Part shown: piece after piece, positions 1-7,485 of the stretch
Layout of the letters: each line of letters opens with the position of its first letter
Position numbering within the stretch: the first letter of the stretch is position 1
DNA from: Flavobacteriales bacterium UBA2040
GTDB taxonomy: Bacteria; Bacteroidota; Bacteroidia; Flavobacteriales_D; Crocinitomicaceae
Length of the DNA stretch: 14,036 bases
Assembly (NCBI GenBank): GCA_002332715.1
Contig: DDBE01000074.1
Location: forward strand, 1-14,036
Reading direction: 5' to 3'
Notes under the pieces: model-generated
The model's database searches: none
Told to the model about the DNA's origin: nothing
What the model saw: the letters and a program-made list of their open reading frames with translations, nothing else
Made by a program: the position numbers and the translations under genes

Positions 1-1
1 G

Positions 2-88
2 TTTTTGCAACCTATCATTGAGTACATAAAAGCGAATCCAAAGTGGAAAATATCGCTGCAAACGCATAAATTCATGCAAATACCATAA
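2..88 (+). CDS. queE: 7-carboxy-7-deazaguanine synthase QueE, C-terminal end (partial)
   Basis: Only the last 28 codons and the TAA stop are in the window; the gene begins to the left. The visible tail includes KWKISLQTHKFMQIP, which matches the conserved end of bacterial QueE (…W.ISLQTHKF..IP). QueE is a radical-SAM enzyme that converts 6-carboxy-5,6,7,8-tetrahydropterin to 7-carboxy-7-deazaguanine in the pathway to preQ0 and queuosine. The radical-SAM CxxxCxxC motif lies outside the window and cannot be checked, so the call rests on the tail alone. Its stop is 1 nt before the start of the next gene, so the two are probably co-transcribed. Confidence 0.8.
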   Translation, partial: FLQPIIEYIKANPKWKISLQTHKFMQIP

Positions 89-89
89 C

Positions 90-2102
90 ATGAAAAACCT
101 ATTTTTTATACCTCTTATTTTCTTACTCTTCACTTCATGCGGCACCGCCCAGCAGATTTATTCTGTATCAGACAAGAAAGCAGTCAAATTATTCGAAGAA
201 GGATTCAATCAACCTCGAGCGGCTCGTGATACACAAACTGGTGGACCTGATTTCCGTGGTGGAATAGTATTAATAAAAAAAGCTTTGGAGCGTGAACCAA
301 ATTTTTTCGAAGCTCATGGTACAATCAGTGAATTCTACGAAAATATCGGTCAAACAACTCCTGCAATTTATCATTTAGAAGAAGCAATACGGCTGAATCC
401 TAATATTTCGGGAACAGGAAGTGAGTATTTCTTCTTGTCTAACTTGTTAAGCAAAGATGGTCAGTTTGAAGAAAGCAACAAAAGAATAGATCAATTCATG
501 AAGTTTCAAATGGCCAATCCTGAATTGCAAAACAAGGCCATGTCCATGCAAGCCAACAACTTGTTTGCCATACAAGCCATGAAGAATCCTGTTAAGTTTG
601 ACCCCGTGAATATCGGTCCAGAAATCAATACTTCTAATCCAGAATATTTCCCAACCATTACTGTTGATGGAAAAACGATACTATTTACTCGAAGAATTAA
701 GGATGATCGCATTAACGGAAATCAACAGGAAGACTTTTACATTTCAAATTTAGGCGAAGATAAAAAATGGAAAACGGCTACTCCAATGCCGCCTAACATC
801 AACAGCATTGCTAACGAAGGAGCACCAACACTCGCTCCAGATGGAAGATCACTTATTTTTGTGGCCTGCGAGGAATATGAAGGCTATTATGGTGAAAACA
901 GAAACGGCTATGGTAGTTGCGACTTGTTCTACACCAAACGTTTAGGAAATAGATGGACGAATCCTCAAAACATTTTAGGAAAAGTAAATTCATTTCATTG
1001 GGAAACTCAGCCCTCTTTATCTTCAGACGGTAAAACCCTGTATTTTATTCGAGGAATTCGTGGCAGAGAAGGCACCAAACAAGGTGATATTTATGTGAGT
1101 AAAATGCAGGCGGATGGAACATGGTCCCTAGCTGAAATGTTACCATCTGCGGTTAATACACCAGAAGCAGAAGAATCTGTTTTGATTCACCCCGATGGGA
1201 AAACGCTGTATTTTGGATCGAGAGGTCATGCTGGAATGGGCGGTTCTGACTTGTTTGTGAGCAGATTGGACGCGAGTGGAAATTGGGGAAAAGCAATTAA
1301 CCTTGGTTATCCGATAAACACAAAATATGATGAAAACTCGTTGATGGTTTCCGCTGATGGAGAAATTGGTTTTTTCGCAAGTGACCGTGAAGGTGGCTTT
1401 GGCGGATTAGACATCTACTATTTCCCAATGCCTGAACACTTAAAACCGACGAAAACTATTTATTTCGAAGGATTGGTGTTTGATGCTGAAACCAAACGTC
1501 CGCTTCCTGGTAAATTCAAATTGATTGATTTAGAAAATGGAAAAGAAGTTATTTACTCAGAAGCAGATGGCTTGACGGGAGAATTTGTGGTATCACTTCC
1601 AGTAAACAAGAAATATGCATTGAATGTTAGTTTTCCGAATTACAATTTCTTCTCGCAAACCTTCGACATGAAAGATCCTGATGGAAAAGAAGCTTTTCAA
1701 ATGGATGTTCCGTTGATTCCAACATCGAGTTCGCAACCAATAGTATTGAATAATGTGTTTTATGACTTAAACAAAGCCACATTACGACCTGAATCTTACA
1801 TAGAATTAGAGAAATTACGTGAGTTTTTAGCGACGAATCCTTTGTTGAAGATAGAAATTGGTGGTCATACTGATACTCGTGGAGATGCCGCGGACAACAT
1901 GAAATTATCAACAGAAAGAGCTCAATCGGTTTATGATTACCTCGTTGCAAAAGGATTAGACAAAACACGATTATCCTACAAAGGATATGGCGAAACGAAG
2001 AATGTTGTTTCCGATGAAGAAATAGCTAAACTTACAGACGTAAAAGCGATTGAAGCCGCGCATCAAAAAAACAGACGTACGGAATACAAAATCATTAAAT
2101 AA
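90..2102 (+). CDS. PorE-like OmpA-family lipoprotein (TPR, PD40 propeller, carboxypeptidase-regulatory-like and OmpA_C domains)
   Basis: A 670-residue envelope lipoprotein. The start gives a short signal peptide with a lipobox-like LFTSC and lipidated Cys17. Residues about 30-160 look like TPR helices (KKALEREPNFFEAHG…, HLEEAIRLNPN). Residues about 185-455 carry five PD40/WD40-like beta-propeller strands, each with a 'DGK/DGR-LIF/LYF' core (for example APDGRSLIFVA and SSDGKTLYFIRG). Residues about 470-560 resemble a carboxypeptidase regulatory-like beta sandwich. Residues about 565-670 form an OmpA_C peptidoglycan-binding domain with GGHTDTRGDAADN and LSTERA. This domain order and length match PorE of Porphyromonas gingivalis, a type IX secretion component that binds peptidoglycan; a T9SS role here is inference, since related OmpA lipoproteins are numerous in Bacteroidota. 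It lies 1 nt after queE and its stop abuts the ATG of the prenyltransferase gene. Confidence 0.85.
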   Translation: MKNLFFIPLIFLLFTSCGTAQQIYSVSDKKAVKLFEEGFNQPRAARDTQTGGPDFRGGIVLIKKALEREPNFFEAHGTISEFYENIGQTTPAIYHLEEAIRLNPNISGTGSEYFFLSNLLSKDGQFEESNKRIDQFMKFQMANPELQNKAMSMQANNLFAIQAMKNPVKFDPVNIGPEINTSNPEYFPTITVDGKTILFTRRIKDDRINGNQQEDFYISNLGEDKKWKTATPMPPNINSIANEGAPTLAPDGRSLIFVACEEYEGYYGENRNGYGSCDLFYTKRLGNRWTNPQNILGKVNSFHWETQPSLSSDGKTLYFIRGIRGREGTKQGDIYVSKMQADGTWSLAEMLPSAVNTPEAEESVLIHPDGKTLYFGSRGHAGMGGSDLFVSRLDASGNWGKAINLGYPINTKYDENSLMVSADGEIGFFASDREGGFGGLDIYYFPMPEHLKPTKTIYFEGLVFDAETKRPLPGKFKLIDLENGKEVIYSEADGLTGEFVVSLPVNKKYALNVSFPNYNFFSQTFDMKDPDGKEAFQMDVPLIPTSSSQPIVLNNVFYDLNKATLRPESYIELEKLREFLATNPLLKIEIGGHTDTRGDAADNMKLSTERAQSVYDYLVAKGLDKTRLSYKGYGETKNVVSDEEIAKLTDVKAIEAAHQKNRRTEYKIIK

Positions 2103-3089
2103 ATGAAAGGTTTCCTCCTACTCATTCGCCCAATTAACTTACTCATCATCGCTTTGACGATGTACAGTGTACGCCTTTTTATTTTGACGTACGAAAAGAT
2201 GTATTCTGTCCAATTTTTAGGGAATAACGATGAGGAATTAGATTTCTTTTTACTCGTTCTCTCGACTGTGATGATAGCCGCAGGCGGAAATGTCATCAAC
2301 GATTACTTTGATGTTAGAGCAGACAGGATGAACAAGCCAAAGCGTGTCATTATTGGTAAATATATCAATCGTCGCTGGGCCATCCTTATCCATTCTAGCT
2401 TGAACTTTATCGCCTTTGCTATTGCAGTATATTTAAGCGCGTGTTACGAAACCTTTTGGTATGTTTTTATTCATCTATTGTCGATGAATGCCTTATGGTT
2501 GTATAGCCTTATTTTGAAGAAGAAGCCTCTCATCGGAAATTTTTTAATCGCTGGTCTAACCGCTTTAGTGCCCATTTTATGTGGCGTCCATTTTTACGTT
2601 CAAGGCAGTGTAGATATTCTTGAACCTGAAATGTTTAAAACTGCTTTCGAATATTGGCTGATTTCGCTGCTTAATCAAGGCTATTTCATTTGGCTACTCG
2701 CCTTTTTTGCTTTTGTAAATAACTTCGCTAGAGAGATCATCAAGGACGTAGAAGATATAAAAGGCGATCAACTGATTTCGGCAAAGACCTTGCCCATTCA
2801 GTATGGCGTGAAATTATCAAAAATTTGGATTGTGGCACTTTTACTTCTTCCATTAGTATTGTTTACCGTGCTTTTCTTATTTCATCAGCCCAAAAATGAC
2901 TTCGGTCTAATGGATCAAATGCTAATATTCTTGCCTGTCATCATTTCCTTAGTCATGGATTTTGTAGCTATCGGCCTTACCATTAGAGCAACAACAAAAA
3001 CTGGATTTTTAAAGGCGGACCAATGGGTAAAATATGCGATGGTTAGCGGGGTTGTCACTTCACTTTATTGGTACTTGTTATGGATGTAA
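2103..3089 (+). CDS. UbiA-family prenyltransferase (geranylgeranylglycerol-phosphate geranylgeranyltransferase-like)
   Basis: A 328-residue integral membrane protein with about eight or nine hydrophobic segments. It carries both Asp-rich UbiA motifs that bind Mg2+ and prenyl diphosphate: NDYFDVRAD at residues 66-74 (NDxxDxxxD) and DVEDIKGD at 215-222 (DxxDxxxD). UbiA enzymes transfer a prenyl chain to an aromatic or glycerol-phosphate acceptor in the membrane. The preceding GGNVINDYFD and the overall layout resemble the bacterial group annotated as geranylgeranylglycerol-phosphate geranylgeranyltransferase. MenA (menaquinone) or another quinone prenyltransferase is the main alternative, and the acceptor cannot be read from sequence alone. 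The ATG directly follows the TAA of the upstream gene, and the 3' end overlaps maf by 10 nt, which suggests translational coupling. Confidence 0.85.
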   Translation: MKGFLLLIRPINLLIIALTMYSVRLFILTYEKMYSVQFLGNNDEELDFFLLVLSTVMIAAGGNVINDYFDVRADRMNKPKRVIIGKYINRRWAILIHSSLNFIAFAIAVYLSACYETFWYVFIHLLSMNALWLYSLILKKKPLIGNFLIAGLTALVPILCGVHFYVQGSVDILEPEMFKTAFEYWLISLLNQGYFIWLLAFFAFVNNFAREIIKDVEDIKGDQLISAKTLPIQYGVKLSKIWIVALLLLPLVLFTVLFLFHQPKNDFGLMDQMLIFLPVIISLVMDFVAIGLTIRATTKTGFLKADQWVKYAMVSGVVTSLYWYLLWM

Positions 3090-3658
3090 TCAAGAATCAT
3101 ACGATCATTTTAGGCTCGCAGTCTCCAAGGAGAAAAGAACTATTGACTGGATTGAACATACCATTTGAAGTTCGGGTAGCTGATATTGATGAGCGTTTTC
3201 CATCGAATATGCCTATTCCAAAAATTGCCGAATATATTGCTACCCAAAAATGGAAAGCACTAATCTCCGATTCAAAGGATGATGAATTAATTATATGTAG
3301 TGATACAGTCGTCGTTTTGGATAAAACCATTCTAGAAAAACCAAAAGACAAGAATGACGGAAAACGCATGCTTCAGAGGCTTTCCGGTCAAAAACACACT
3401 GTAATTACCGGTGTTGCACTGGGCACGCGAAATGAATTCCATTCCTTTTCAGATTCGACGCACGTGTACTTCGCTAATCTTTCAGCTGAAGAAATCGATT
3501 ACTATTTGAACAACTACGAACCCTATGACAAAGCTGGTTCTTACGGTGTTCAAGAGTGGATTGGCATGACGGCGATTGAAAAACTAGAAGGTTCTTTTTA
3601 CAATGTCATGGGACTTCCCGTTCAGAAACTGTACCAAGTTCTAAAAAACTGGGAATAG
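3080..3658 (+). CDS. maf: Maf-family nucleotide pyrophosphatase (dTTP/UTP pyrophosphatase type)
   Basis: A 192-residue Maf/Ham1-fold protein that hydrolyses non-canonical or modified nucleoside triphosphates to monophosphates in the cytoplasm. Diagnostic features are the N-terminal SQSPRRKELL loop (residues 13-22), ICSDTVV with the catalytic-base Asp75, EKP at 86-88, the SGQKHTVITG motif and YDKAGSYGVQ…YNVMGLP near the C-terminus. The last block fits the YhdE-type dTTP/UTP subgroup. I start at ATG 3080, not at the in-frame TTG 3068, because ATG gives the normal MDVIKNHTIILGSQSPRR N-terminus. This start lies inside the end of the prenyltransferase gene (10-nt overlap). It is the last gene of the plus-strand operon. 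Confidence 0.92.
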   Translation: MDVIKNHTIILGSQSPRRKELLTGLNIPFEVRVADIDERFPSNMPIPKIAEYIATQKWKALISDSKDDELIICSDTVVVLDKTILEKPKDKNDGKRMLQRLSGQKHTVITGVALGTRNEFHSFSDSTHVYFANLSAEEIDYYLNNYEPYDKAGSYGVQEWIGMTAIEKLEGSFYNVMGLPVQKLYQVLKNWE

Positions 3659-3688
3659 CCCCTTTCACCGTCAAAATTTACTCGGCAT

Positions 3689-3731
3689 AAAAAAAGCCAT
3701 TTCTTACGGTTGAACCGAAACGAAATGACTT
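3689..3731 (-). terminator. Rho-independent-type terminator for the minus-strand OmpA gene (possibly bidirectional)
   Basis: AAGCCATTTC (3694-3703) pairs with GAAATGACTT (3722-3731) with one mismatch. Between them CGGT and ACCG form an inner stem with a TGA loop. On the minus strand the hairpin is followed by a run of seven Ts (plus-strand A run 3689-3695), the classic intrinsic-terminator shape, about 18 nt after the OmpA stop. On the plus strand the stem could also stop transcripts from maf, but no good T run follows there. It fills most of the 91-bp convergent gap. Confidence 0.7.
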
Positions 3732-3749
3732 CTTAGAATTATACGTGGT

Positions 3750-4910
3750 TTATCTAAGGATAAACTCTACTCTTCTATTTTTTGCTTGCTTTACTTCTTC
3801 ATCATCCGATTCTACAATTTCAGCATAATCAATATCCGATCCTTGATTCGATTCGATCAAACGCGCTGATGCAACACTTTTTGCTTTCAAATATTCCATT
3901 ACAGCGTTTACTCGTTTGCGGTCCATGCCAGAATATTCTGCTTTCTCAGCGCCTACTTCGTCTTCCATAACATCGAAATATCCGTTTATCTGAAGTCGAA
4001 CTAAAGGATTAGCAATCATCACTTTTGCAATTGCGTCAAGAGATAATTTAGATTGAGTTGTTAATTCATCTTGTCCAAAACCGAAGAAAATTTGTTGTGC
4101 CTCAACGATTTGTTTCGGTGTGCTTTTTGATTCATCTACATTAATTTGTTTCTGGTAAATCAAAGTCGAATAATCTTCTTCTTCAATATTAGAATTGCAC
4201 TCACATGGTGTATCCTCGTCCATTTCATAAACGGTCACATCATCAATATAATAATAAGCTGCAACAATTGCTTCTGCTTTTATTTTCGAACCTTTTAAAG
4301 GTTTGTTTTTTTCGTTTTTGATATCCTGTGAAGAATTGAAGTTCCCTAATGTCAAGTATTTTTCGCCGCCTTCCGCTATGAAAACGCCACATACGCTGTA
4401 CCAACCAAACTGAGCATTGTAAATCTCATCGGTTTTTACTTGAGGATTTTCAATCAAGTTTGCTTTAGAATCCGATTCAAATTGCTTCTTTGAGAACAAC
4501 ATTCCCATTTGATTTACTGCATACTTAGATCCTTCGGCTAAAGAAACATTGTATTGGGCACAATACTTTTTACCCTTTTTTAAAGTCTCGTTCAAGCGAG
4601 TGGTAATATATGAACGAGGGATTTTATCTCCATACGAAAAAGCCACAATTCCTGCATACGCATCACCGTCCATTGGCTCCTCAAAACCATACAGGTTATC
4701 GGGTGTATTTATTCCCGGTTCTTTCGTAGGCAGGAAATAATCTGCTTTCACTCCTGTTGCTGACGCCCATCCTTCACATTGACTGATAGAACCCATTCTT
4801 TTAACTCGCCCAACGGACTGTTCGAAACTTCCGTTATCGACCAAATTATCTTGTGCAAACAATCCTCCTGTTAAGAAAAGAGCACATGCTATTGCTGTTA
4901 TATTCTTCAT
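3750..4910 (-). CDS. Secreted OmpA-family protein with N-terminal jelly-roll domain
   Basis: A 386-residue exported protein. MKNITAIACALFLTGGLFAQ is a good Sec signal peptide, cleaved after AQ. The mature N-terminus (LVDNGSFE, residues 23-30, then GW…ADYF…GDAYAG) matches a beta-jelly-roll region common in front of OmpA domains in Bacteroidota. Residues about 268-386 are an OmpA_C-like domain (IFFGFGQDEL, LQINGYFDV, RKRVNAVMEYLK, NRRVEFILR). The usual GHTD/N..LS..RA peptidoglycan-binding block is degenerate: the TD position reads FD, and an acidic insert precedes RKRV. An upstream in-frame ATG at 4931 would add MNLNKIK, but it lies inside hemE and spoils the signal peptide, so I start at 4910. 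It is 7 nt after the hemE stop and last in the ung-hemE unit. Location (outer membrane or periplasm) is inferred; the specific role is unknown. Confidence 0.8.
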   Translation of the reverse strand: MKNITAIACALFLTGGLFAQDNLVDNGSFEQSVGRVKRMGSISQCEGWASATGVKADYFLPTKEPGINTPDNLYGFEEPMDGDAYAGIVAFSYGDKIPRSYITTRLNETLKKGKKYCAQYNVSLAEGSKYAVNQMGMLFSKKQFESDSKANLIENPQVKTDEIYNAQFGWYSVCGVFIAEGGEKYLTLGNFNSSQDIKNEKNKPLKGSKIKAEAIVAAYYYIDDVTVYEMDEDTPCECNSNIEEEDYSTLIYQKQINVDESKSTPKQIVEAQQIFFGFGQDELTTQSKLSLDAIAKVMIANPLVRLQINGYFDVMEDEVGAEKAEYSGMDRKRVNAVMEYLKAKSVASARLIESNQGSDIDYAEIVESDDEEVKQAKNRRVEFILR

Positions 4911-4917
4911 TTTTATT

Positions 4918-5952
4918 TTATTTAAATTCATAGCTTTTCACTGTATTAATAAATGTCTTCACCTTGTTGGGATCAATATCAGGATAAACTCCATGCCCTA
5001 AATTAGCAATATGTCGCTTACTAATAAAAGAATCGAGCATTTTATTTGTTGCCACTTCTATCTCAGAGTGACTACCGTACAATACACAAGGGTCTAAATT
5101 GCCTTGTAAAGTGCGGGTCTCTCCGACTAATTTTCTCACTTGAGCAACGTCCATATTCCAATCCATTCCAATTGTATTACAGTTCAATTTTGTAACCTCT
5201 GGCAGGGACATTATTGCACCTTTTGAGAAAATTGTCAGCGGCACCTCGTTTAATGCGTTTGAGATTTCATCCAAATATTTCAATCCAAATTCAGCATATT
5301 GCGCTGTTCCCAGAATTCCGGCCCAAGAATCAAACACTTGCAACATGTGCGCGCCTGCTTTGACTTGTGCTTTTAAGTAATGAATTGTCACGTTCGTAAT
5401 CCTAGTAAGCAACTCGTGTGCCAAAGTTGGATTTTGGTACAACATTTTACGCGATTTACTAAATGTTTTGGATCCTTGCCCTTCTATCATATAGCAAAAA
5501 ATGGTCCACGGAGCGCCAGCAAAACCAATCAATGGAACACGTCCATCCAATTCCTGATTCGTTAATTTGATTGCCTCCAAAACATACCCTAATCGATCTT
5601 CGACATCGAAGTCAAACTCGGCGAATTTGAGATCTTCTTCGCTTTTTATCGTCTTTTCGAAATACGGTCCTTTTGCTTCCACCATTTCATACGTCAATCC
5701 CATCGATTCAGGAACGACAAGTATATCACTAAAAATTATTGCTGCATCTACACCTAGTAAATCGACAGGTTGAACGGTTACTTCTGCTGCCCTTTCAGGT
5801 GTTTCTACTAATTCCTTAAACCCTGATAAACTTGCTCTTACAGCTCTATATTCAGGTAATATTCTTCCTGCTTGACGCATTAACCAAACTGGGTATCTTT
5901 CGATATCTTCTCCTCGTGCGGCGCGTAGCACCAAATCATTCTTTAATTCCAT
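4918..5952 (-). CDS. hemE: Uroporphyrinogen decarboxylase
   Basis: A 344-residue cytoplasmic enzyme of haem biosynthesis that decarboxylates the four acetate side chains of uroporphyrinogen III to give coproporphyrinogen III. The family signature [16 protein letters not shown] is at residues 21-36. The functional residues line up with the human enzyme: Arg26 and Arg30 in the signature, Asp76 in [10 protein letters not shown] (human Asp86), Tyr154 in [12 protein letters not shown] (human Tyr164) and His320 in [11 protein letters not shown] (human His339). Length is normal and complete. It sits 30 nt after ung and 7 nt before the OmpA gene on the same strand. A near-consensus -7 box just before the ATG could give it its own promoter. 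No other haem gene is in the window. Confidence 0.97.
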   Translation of the reverse strand: MELKNDLVLRAARGEDIERYPVWLMRQAGRILPEYRAVRASLSGFKELVETPERAAEVTVQPVDLLGVDAAIIFSDILVVPESMGLTYEMVEAKGPYFEKTIKSEEDLKFAEFDFDVEDRLGYVLEAIKLTNQELDGRVPLIGFAGAPWTIFCYMIEGQGSKTFSKSRKMLYQNPTLAHELLTRITNVTIHYLKAQVKAGAHMLQVFDSWAGILGTAQYAEFGLKYLDEISNALNEVPLTIFSKGAIMSLPEVTKLNCNTIGMDWNMDVAQVRKLVGETRTLQGNLDPCVLYGSHSEIEVATNKMLDSFISKRHIANLGHGVYPDIDPNKVKTFINTVKSYEFK

Positions 5953-5957
5953 TGCTG

Positions 5958-5965
5958 TAAATATA
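5958..5965 (-). promoter_or_regulatory. Candidate -7 promoter box before hemE
   Basis: TATATTTA on the minus strand matches the Bacteroidota -7 element TAnnTTTG at five of the six specified positions and lies 5 nt before the hemE ATG. A CAA (TTG on the minus strand) at 5979-5981 is too close for the usual -33 spacing. It may be an internal promoter, or a chance match in AT-rich DNA. Confidence 0.25.
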
Positions 5966-5982
5966 CTATATCCTTGGGCAAT

Positions 5983-6663
5983 TTAGGTTTGCCAATCAAT
6001 CGTTTTTTTATGATTTTTCACCATATAATCATTGCATAGGGAAAAGTGGTTACAGCCACTGAATCCACGATAAAAGGATAAAGGACTTGGGTGACTTGAG
6101 GTAAGAATCAAATGATCTTCCATAGTGATATTTTCAATAAATCTCTTTGCTTGATTTCCCCAAAACATACCGACAATGTTCTTTTTCTTTTTAAACAGTT
6201 CAGAAAGAAATAATGAGGTTAACTCTTCCCATCCTTTTTTTTGATGGGCATTTGCAGTGCCTTTTTCAGTTGAAAGACAGGTATTGATCAATAAAACACC
6301 TTGTTTTGCCCATCCATTTAAATTTCCTGTTAAGGGAAAATCGTACTCGGGAATAGAACGTTTTAATTCTTTGAAAATATTTAATAAACTTTTAGGGAAA
6401 GGCTGTACAAAATCTTCAGTCGAAAATGCCAATCCATTGGCGTGTCCGGGTGTTGGGTAAGGATCTTGACCGAGAATAACAACCTTAACGCCTTTAAAAT
6501 TAGTCATTTCGAATGCTTTAAACAAATTCTTTTTATCAGGTGTATGGTTTCCTTCTTCAAGAATGGATGCAATTTTGTCTTCCCAGACGCTAATTTCTGC
6601 ATCAGTCCATTTGCTTTCAACAAGTTGTCGCCAAGACTTCGGTATGGATTCTATAATTTGCAT
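5983..6663 (-). CDS. ung: Uracil-DNA glycosylase, family 1
   Basis: A 226-residue base-excision-repair enzyme that removes uracil from DNA. Family-1 motifs are in order: GQDPYP at residues 65-70 with the water-activating Asp67 (E. coli Asp64), LLINTCLS with uracil-binding Asn127 (E. coli Asn123), and the SHPSPLS leucine/minor-groove loop with His191 (E. coli His187). The residue after GQDPY is Pro, where E. coli has His (GQDPYH); I recall the same GQDPYPTPGHA form in actinobacterial Ung. The open frame runs upstream to 6819, but that would overlap the divergent lipoprotein gene. The ATG at 6663 gives the E. coli-like spacing to GQDPY and lies 14 nt after a perfect TAnnTTTG box. It is first in an ung-hemE-OmpA unit. 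Confidence 0.95.
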   Translation of the reverse strand: MQIIESIPKSWRQLVESKWTDAEISVWEDKIASILEEGNHTPDKKNLFKAFEMTNFKGVKVVILGQDPYPTPGHANGLAFSTEDFVQPFPKSLLNIFKELKRSIPEYDFPLTGNLNGWAKQGVLLINTCLSTEKGTANAHQKKGWEELTSLFLSELFKKKKNIVGMFWGNQAKRFIENITMEDHLILTSSHPSPLSFYRGFSGCNHFSLCNDYMVKNHKKTIDWQT

Positions 6664-6677
6664 AAAAATTGACCAAT

Positions 6678-6685
6678 CAAATCTA
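6678..6685 (-). promoter_or_regulatory. Candidate -7 promoter box for ung
   Basis: TAGATTTG on the minus strand is a perfect match to the Bacteroidota -7 element TAnnTTTG, 14 nt before the chosen ung ATG. No clear TTG is seen at the usual -33 spacing. It supports the start at 6663, because longer versions of the gene would have this box inside the coding region. Confidence 0.5.
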
Positions 6686-6705
6686 AGCATTTCGAATCGC
6701 ATAAC

Positions 6706-6713
6706 TATCTTTG
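6706..6713 (+). promoter_or_regulatory. Candidate -7 promoter box for the lipoprotein gene at 6718
   Basis: TATCTTTG on the plus strand is a perfect TAnnTTTG box ending only 4 nt before the ATG at 6718. With a transcription start about 4-6 nt after such a box, the message would be leaderless or nearly so. No clear -33 TTG is seen at normal spacing. It shares the 54-bp divergent gap with the ung promoter box. Confidence 0.45.
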
Positions 6714-6717
6714 AAGC

Positions 6718-7485
6718 ATGAAATTGAAATATCTCTATTTTTTTCTGTTTATCGGGTTGATGTCTTGCGGGGAAGATGAACCTACAGTCGAAGTGGAAAC
6801 TCCTGAATCGAATGAACAATTGTCGATGGAAAATCTCATTGACCGTAAGGTAAAAGCTGAATTAAGTATTCCTGCAACAGAAAATCACACCCAGAGCATT
6901 TACAAGGCTCAACTCAATGACGACGAATTTGAAGATGCAATTATAGTCGTTAATCGAAAAGAACATACTTTACAAACCGCAATAGATAAGAATAACGTTG
7001 CTTACCAAGAAGAAGTCGGATATTTCGGAAATTACAATTTCTTGTTTTATTATGATGGAATGACCCACACTGTGACTCGAAAAATTGCCGTGCCATCCAA
7101 TGGATTAATTCCGCTTAAAGTTGACTTTGCGAATATTTTGACGGAAGGGTATAAGGATTTCACCTTAGATATTCGTATTCGTGAAGCACGTTACCGTAAC
7201 TTTTACACGGTTCGCAATGGTGTGCCTGCCTTAATCTTTCAATGCGAAATACACAATGTGGATGACGCAAATAATTTCAATGTAAATCATGTTAAATATG
7301 ACGTCGGATCGCACAGTCTTTCAAAAGATATCGTGATTTATGAGGCAAACGTAAAATCCAATATTCCAAAAGATTTAAGTTCAGATTTCGAAATAGAAAC
7401 GGAACCAAAAGGTGACGAGAAACTTCGCTTTTTTTATTATCCAGCCCAAAAGAAATACTTCATCAAGAAGGATCAGATTCAATAA
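6718..7485 (+). CDS. Hypothetical lipoprotein
   Basis: A 255-residue protein I do not recognise. The N-terminus MKLKYLYFFLFIGLMSCGEDEP is a lipoprotein signal with lipobox GLMSC, so Cys17 should be lipidated, and the acidic residues after it are typical of exported lipoproteins in this phylum. Residues about 22-50 are acidic and low in hydrophobics, a likely linker. The rest alternates polar and hydrophobic residues with many aromatics (GYFGNYNFLFYYDG, DFTLDIRIREARYRN, LRFFYYPAQKKYF), which suggests a mainly beta-sheet domain. No transmembrane segment, repeat or catalytic motif is apparent. It stands alone on its strand, divergent from ung, and its last 23 bp overlap the convergent glycosyltransferase gene. 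It is probably anchored in the envelope; its function is unknown. Confidence 0.85.
   Translation: MKLKYLYFFLFIGLMSCGEDEPTVEVETPESNEQLSMENLIDRKVKAELSIPATENHTQSIYKAQLNDDEFEDAIIVVNRKEHTLQTAIDKNNVAYQEEVGYFGNYNFLFYYDGMTHTVTRKIAVPSNGLIPLKVDFANILTEGYKDFTLDIRIREARYRNFYTVRNGVPALIFQCEIHNVDDANNFNVNHVKYDVGSHSLSKDIVIYEANVKSNIPKDLSSDFEIETEPKGDEKLRFFYYPAQKKYFIKKDQIQ

Noticed and set aside
1627..1968. 113-residue minus-strand open frame inside the PorE-like gene
   Set aside because: It is antisense to the well-defined carboxypeptidase-like and OmpA domains, has unusual composition and resembles no protein family I know.
3068..3079. TTG start for maf
   Set aside because: ATG at 3080 gives the expected N-terminus, so the four extra residues are not needed.
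4911..4931. Upstream ATG for the OmpA gene inside hemE
   Set aside because: It adds MNLNKIK in front of a clean signal peptide; the Met at 4910 is the better start.
6664..6819. 52-residue N-terminal extension of ung
   Set aside because: It would run across the divergent promoter region and into the lipoprotein gene; the Met at 6663 gives the normal length and spacing to GQDPY.
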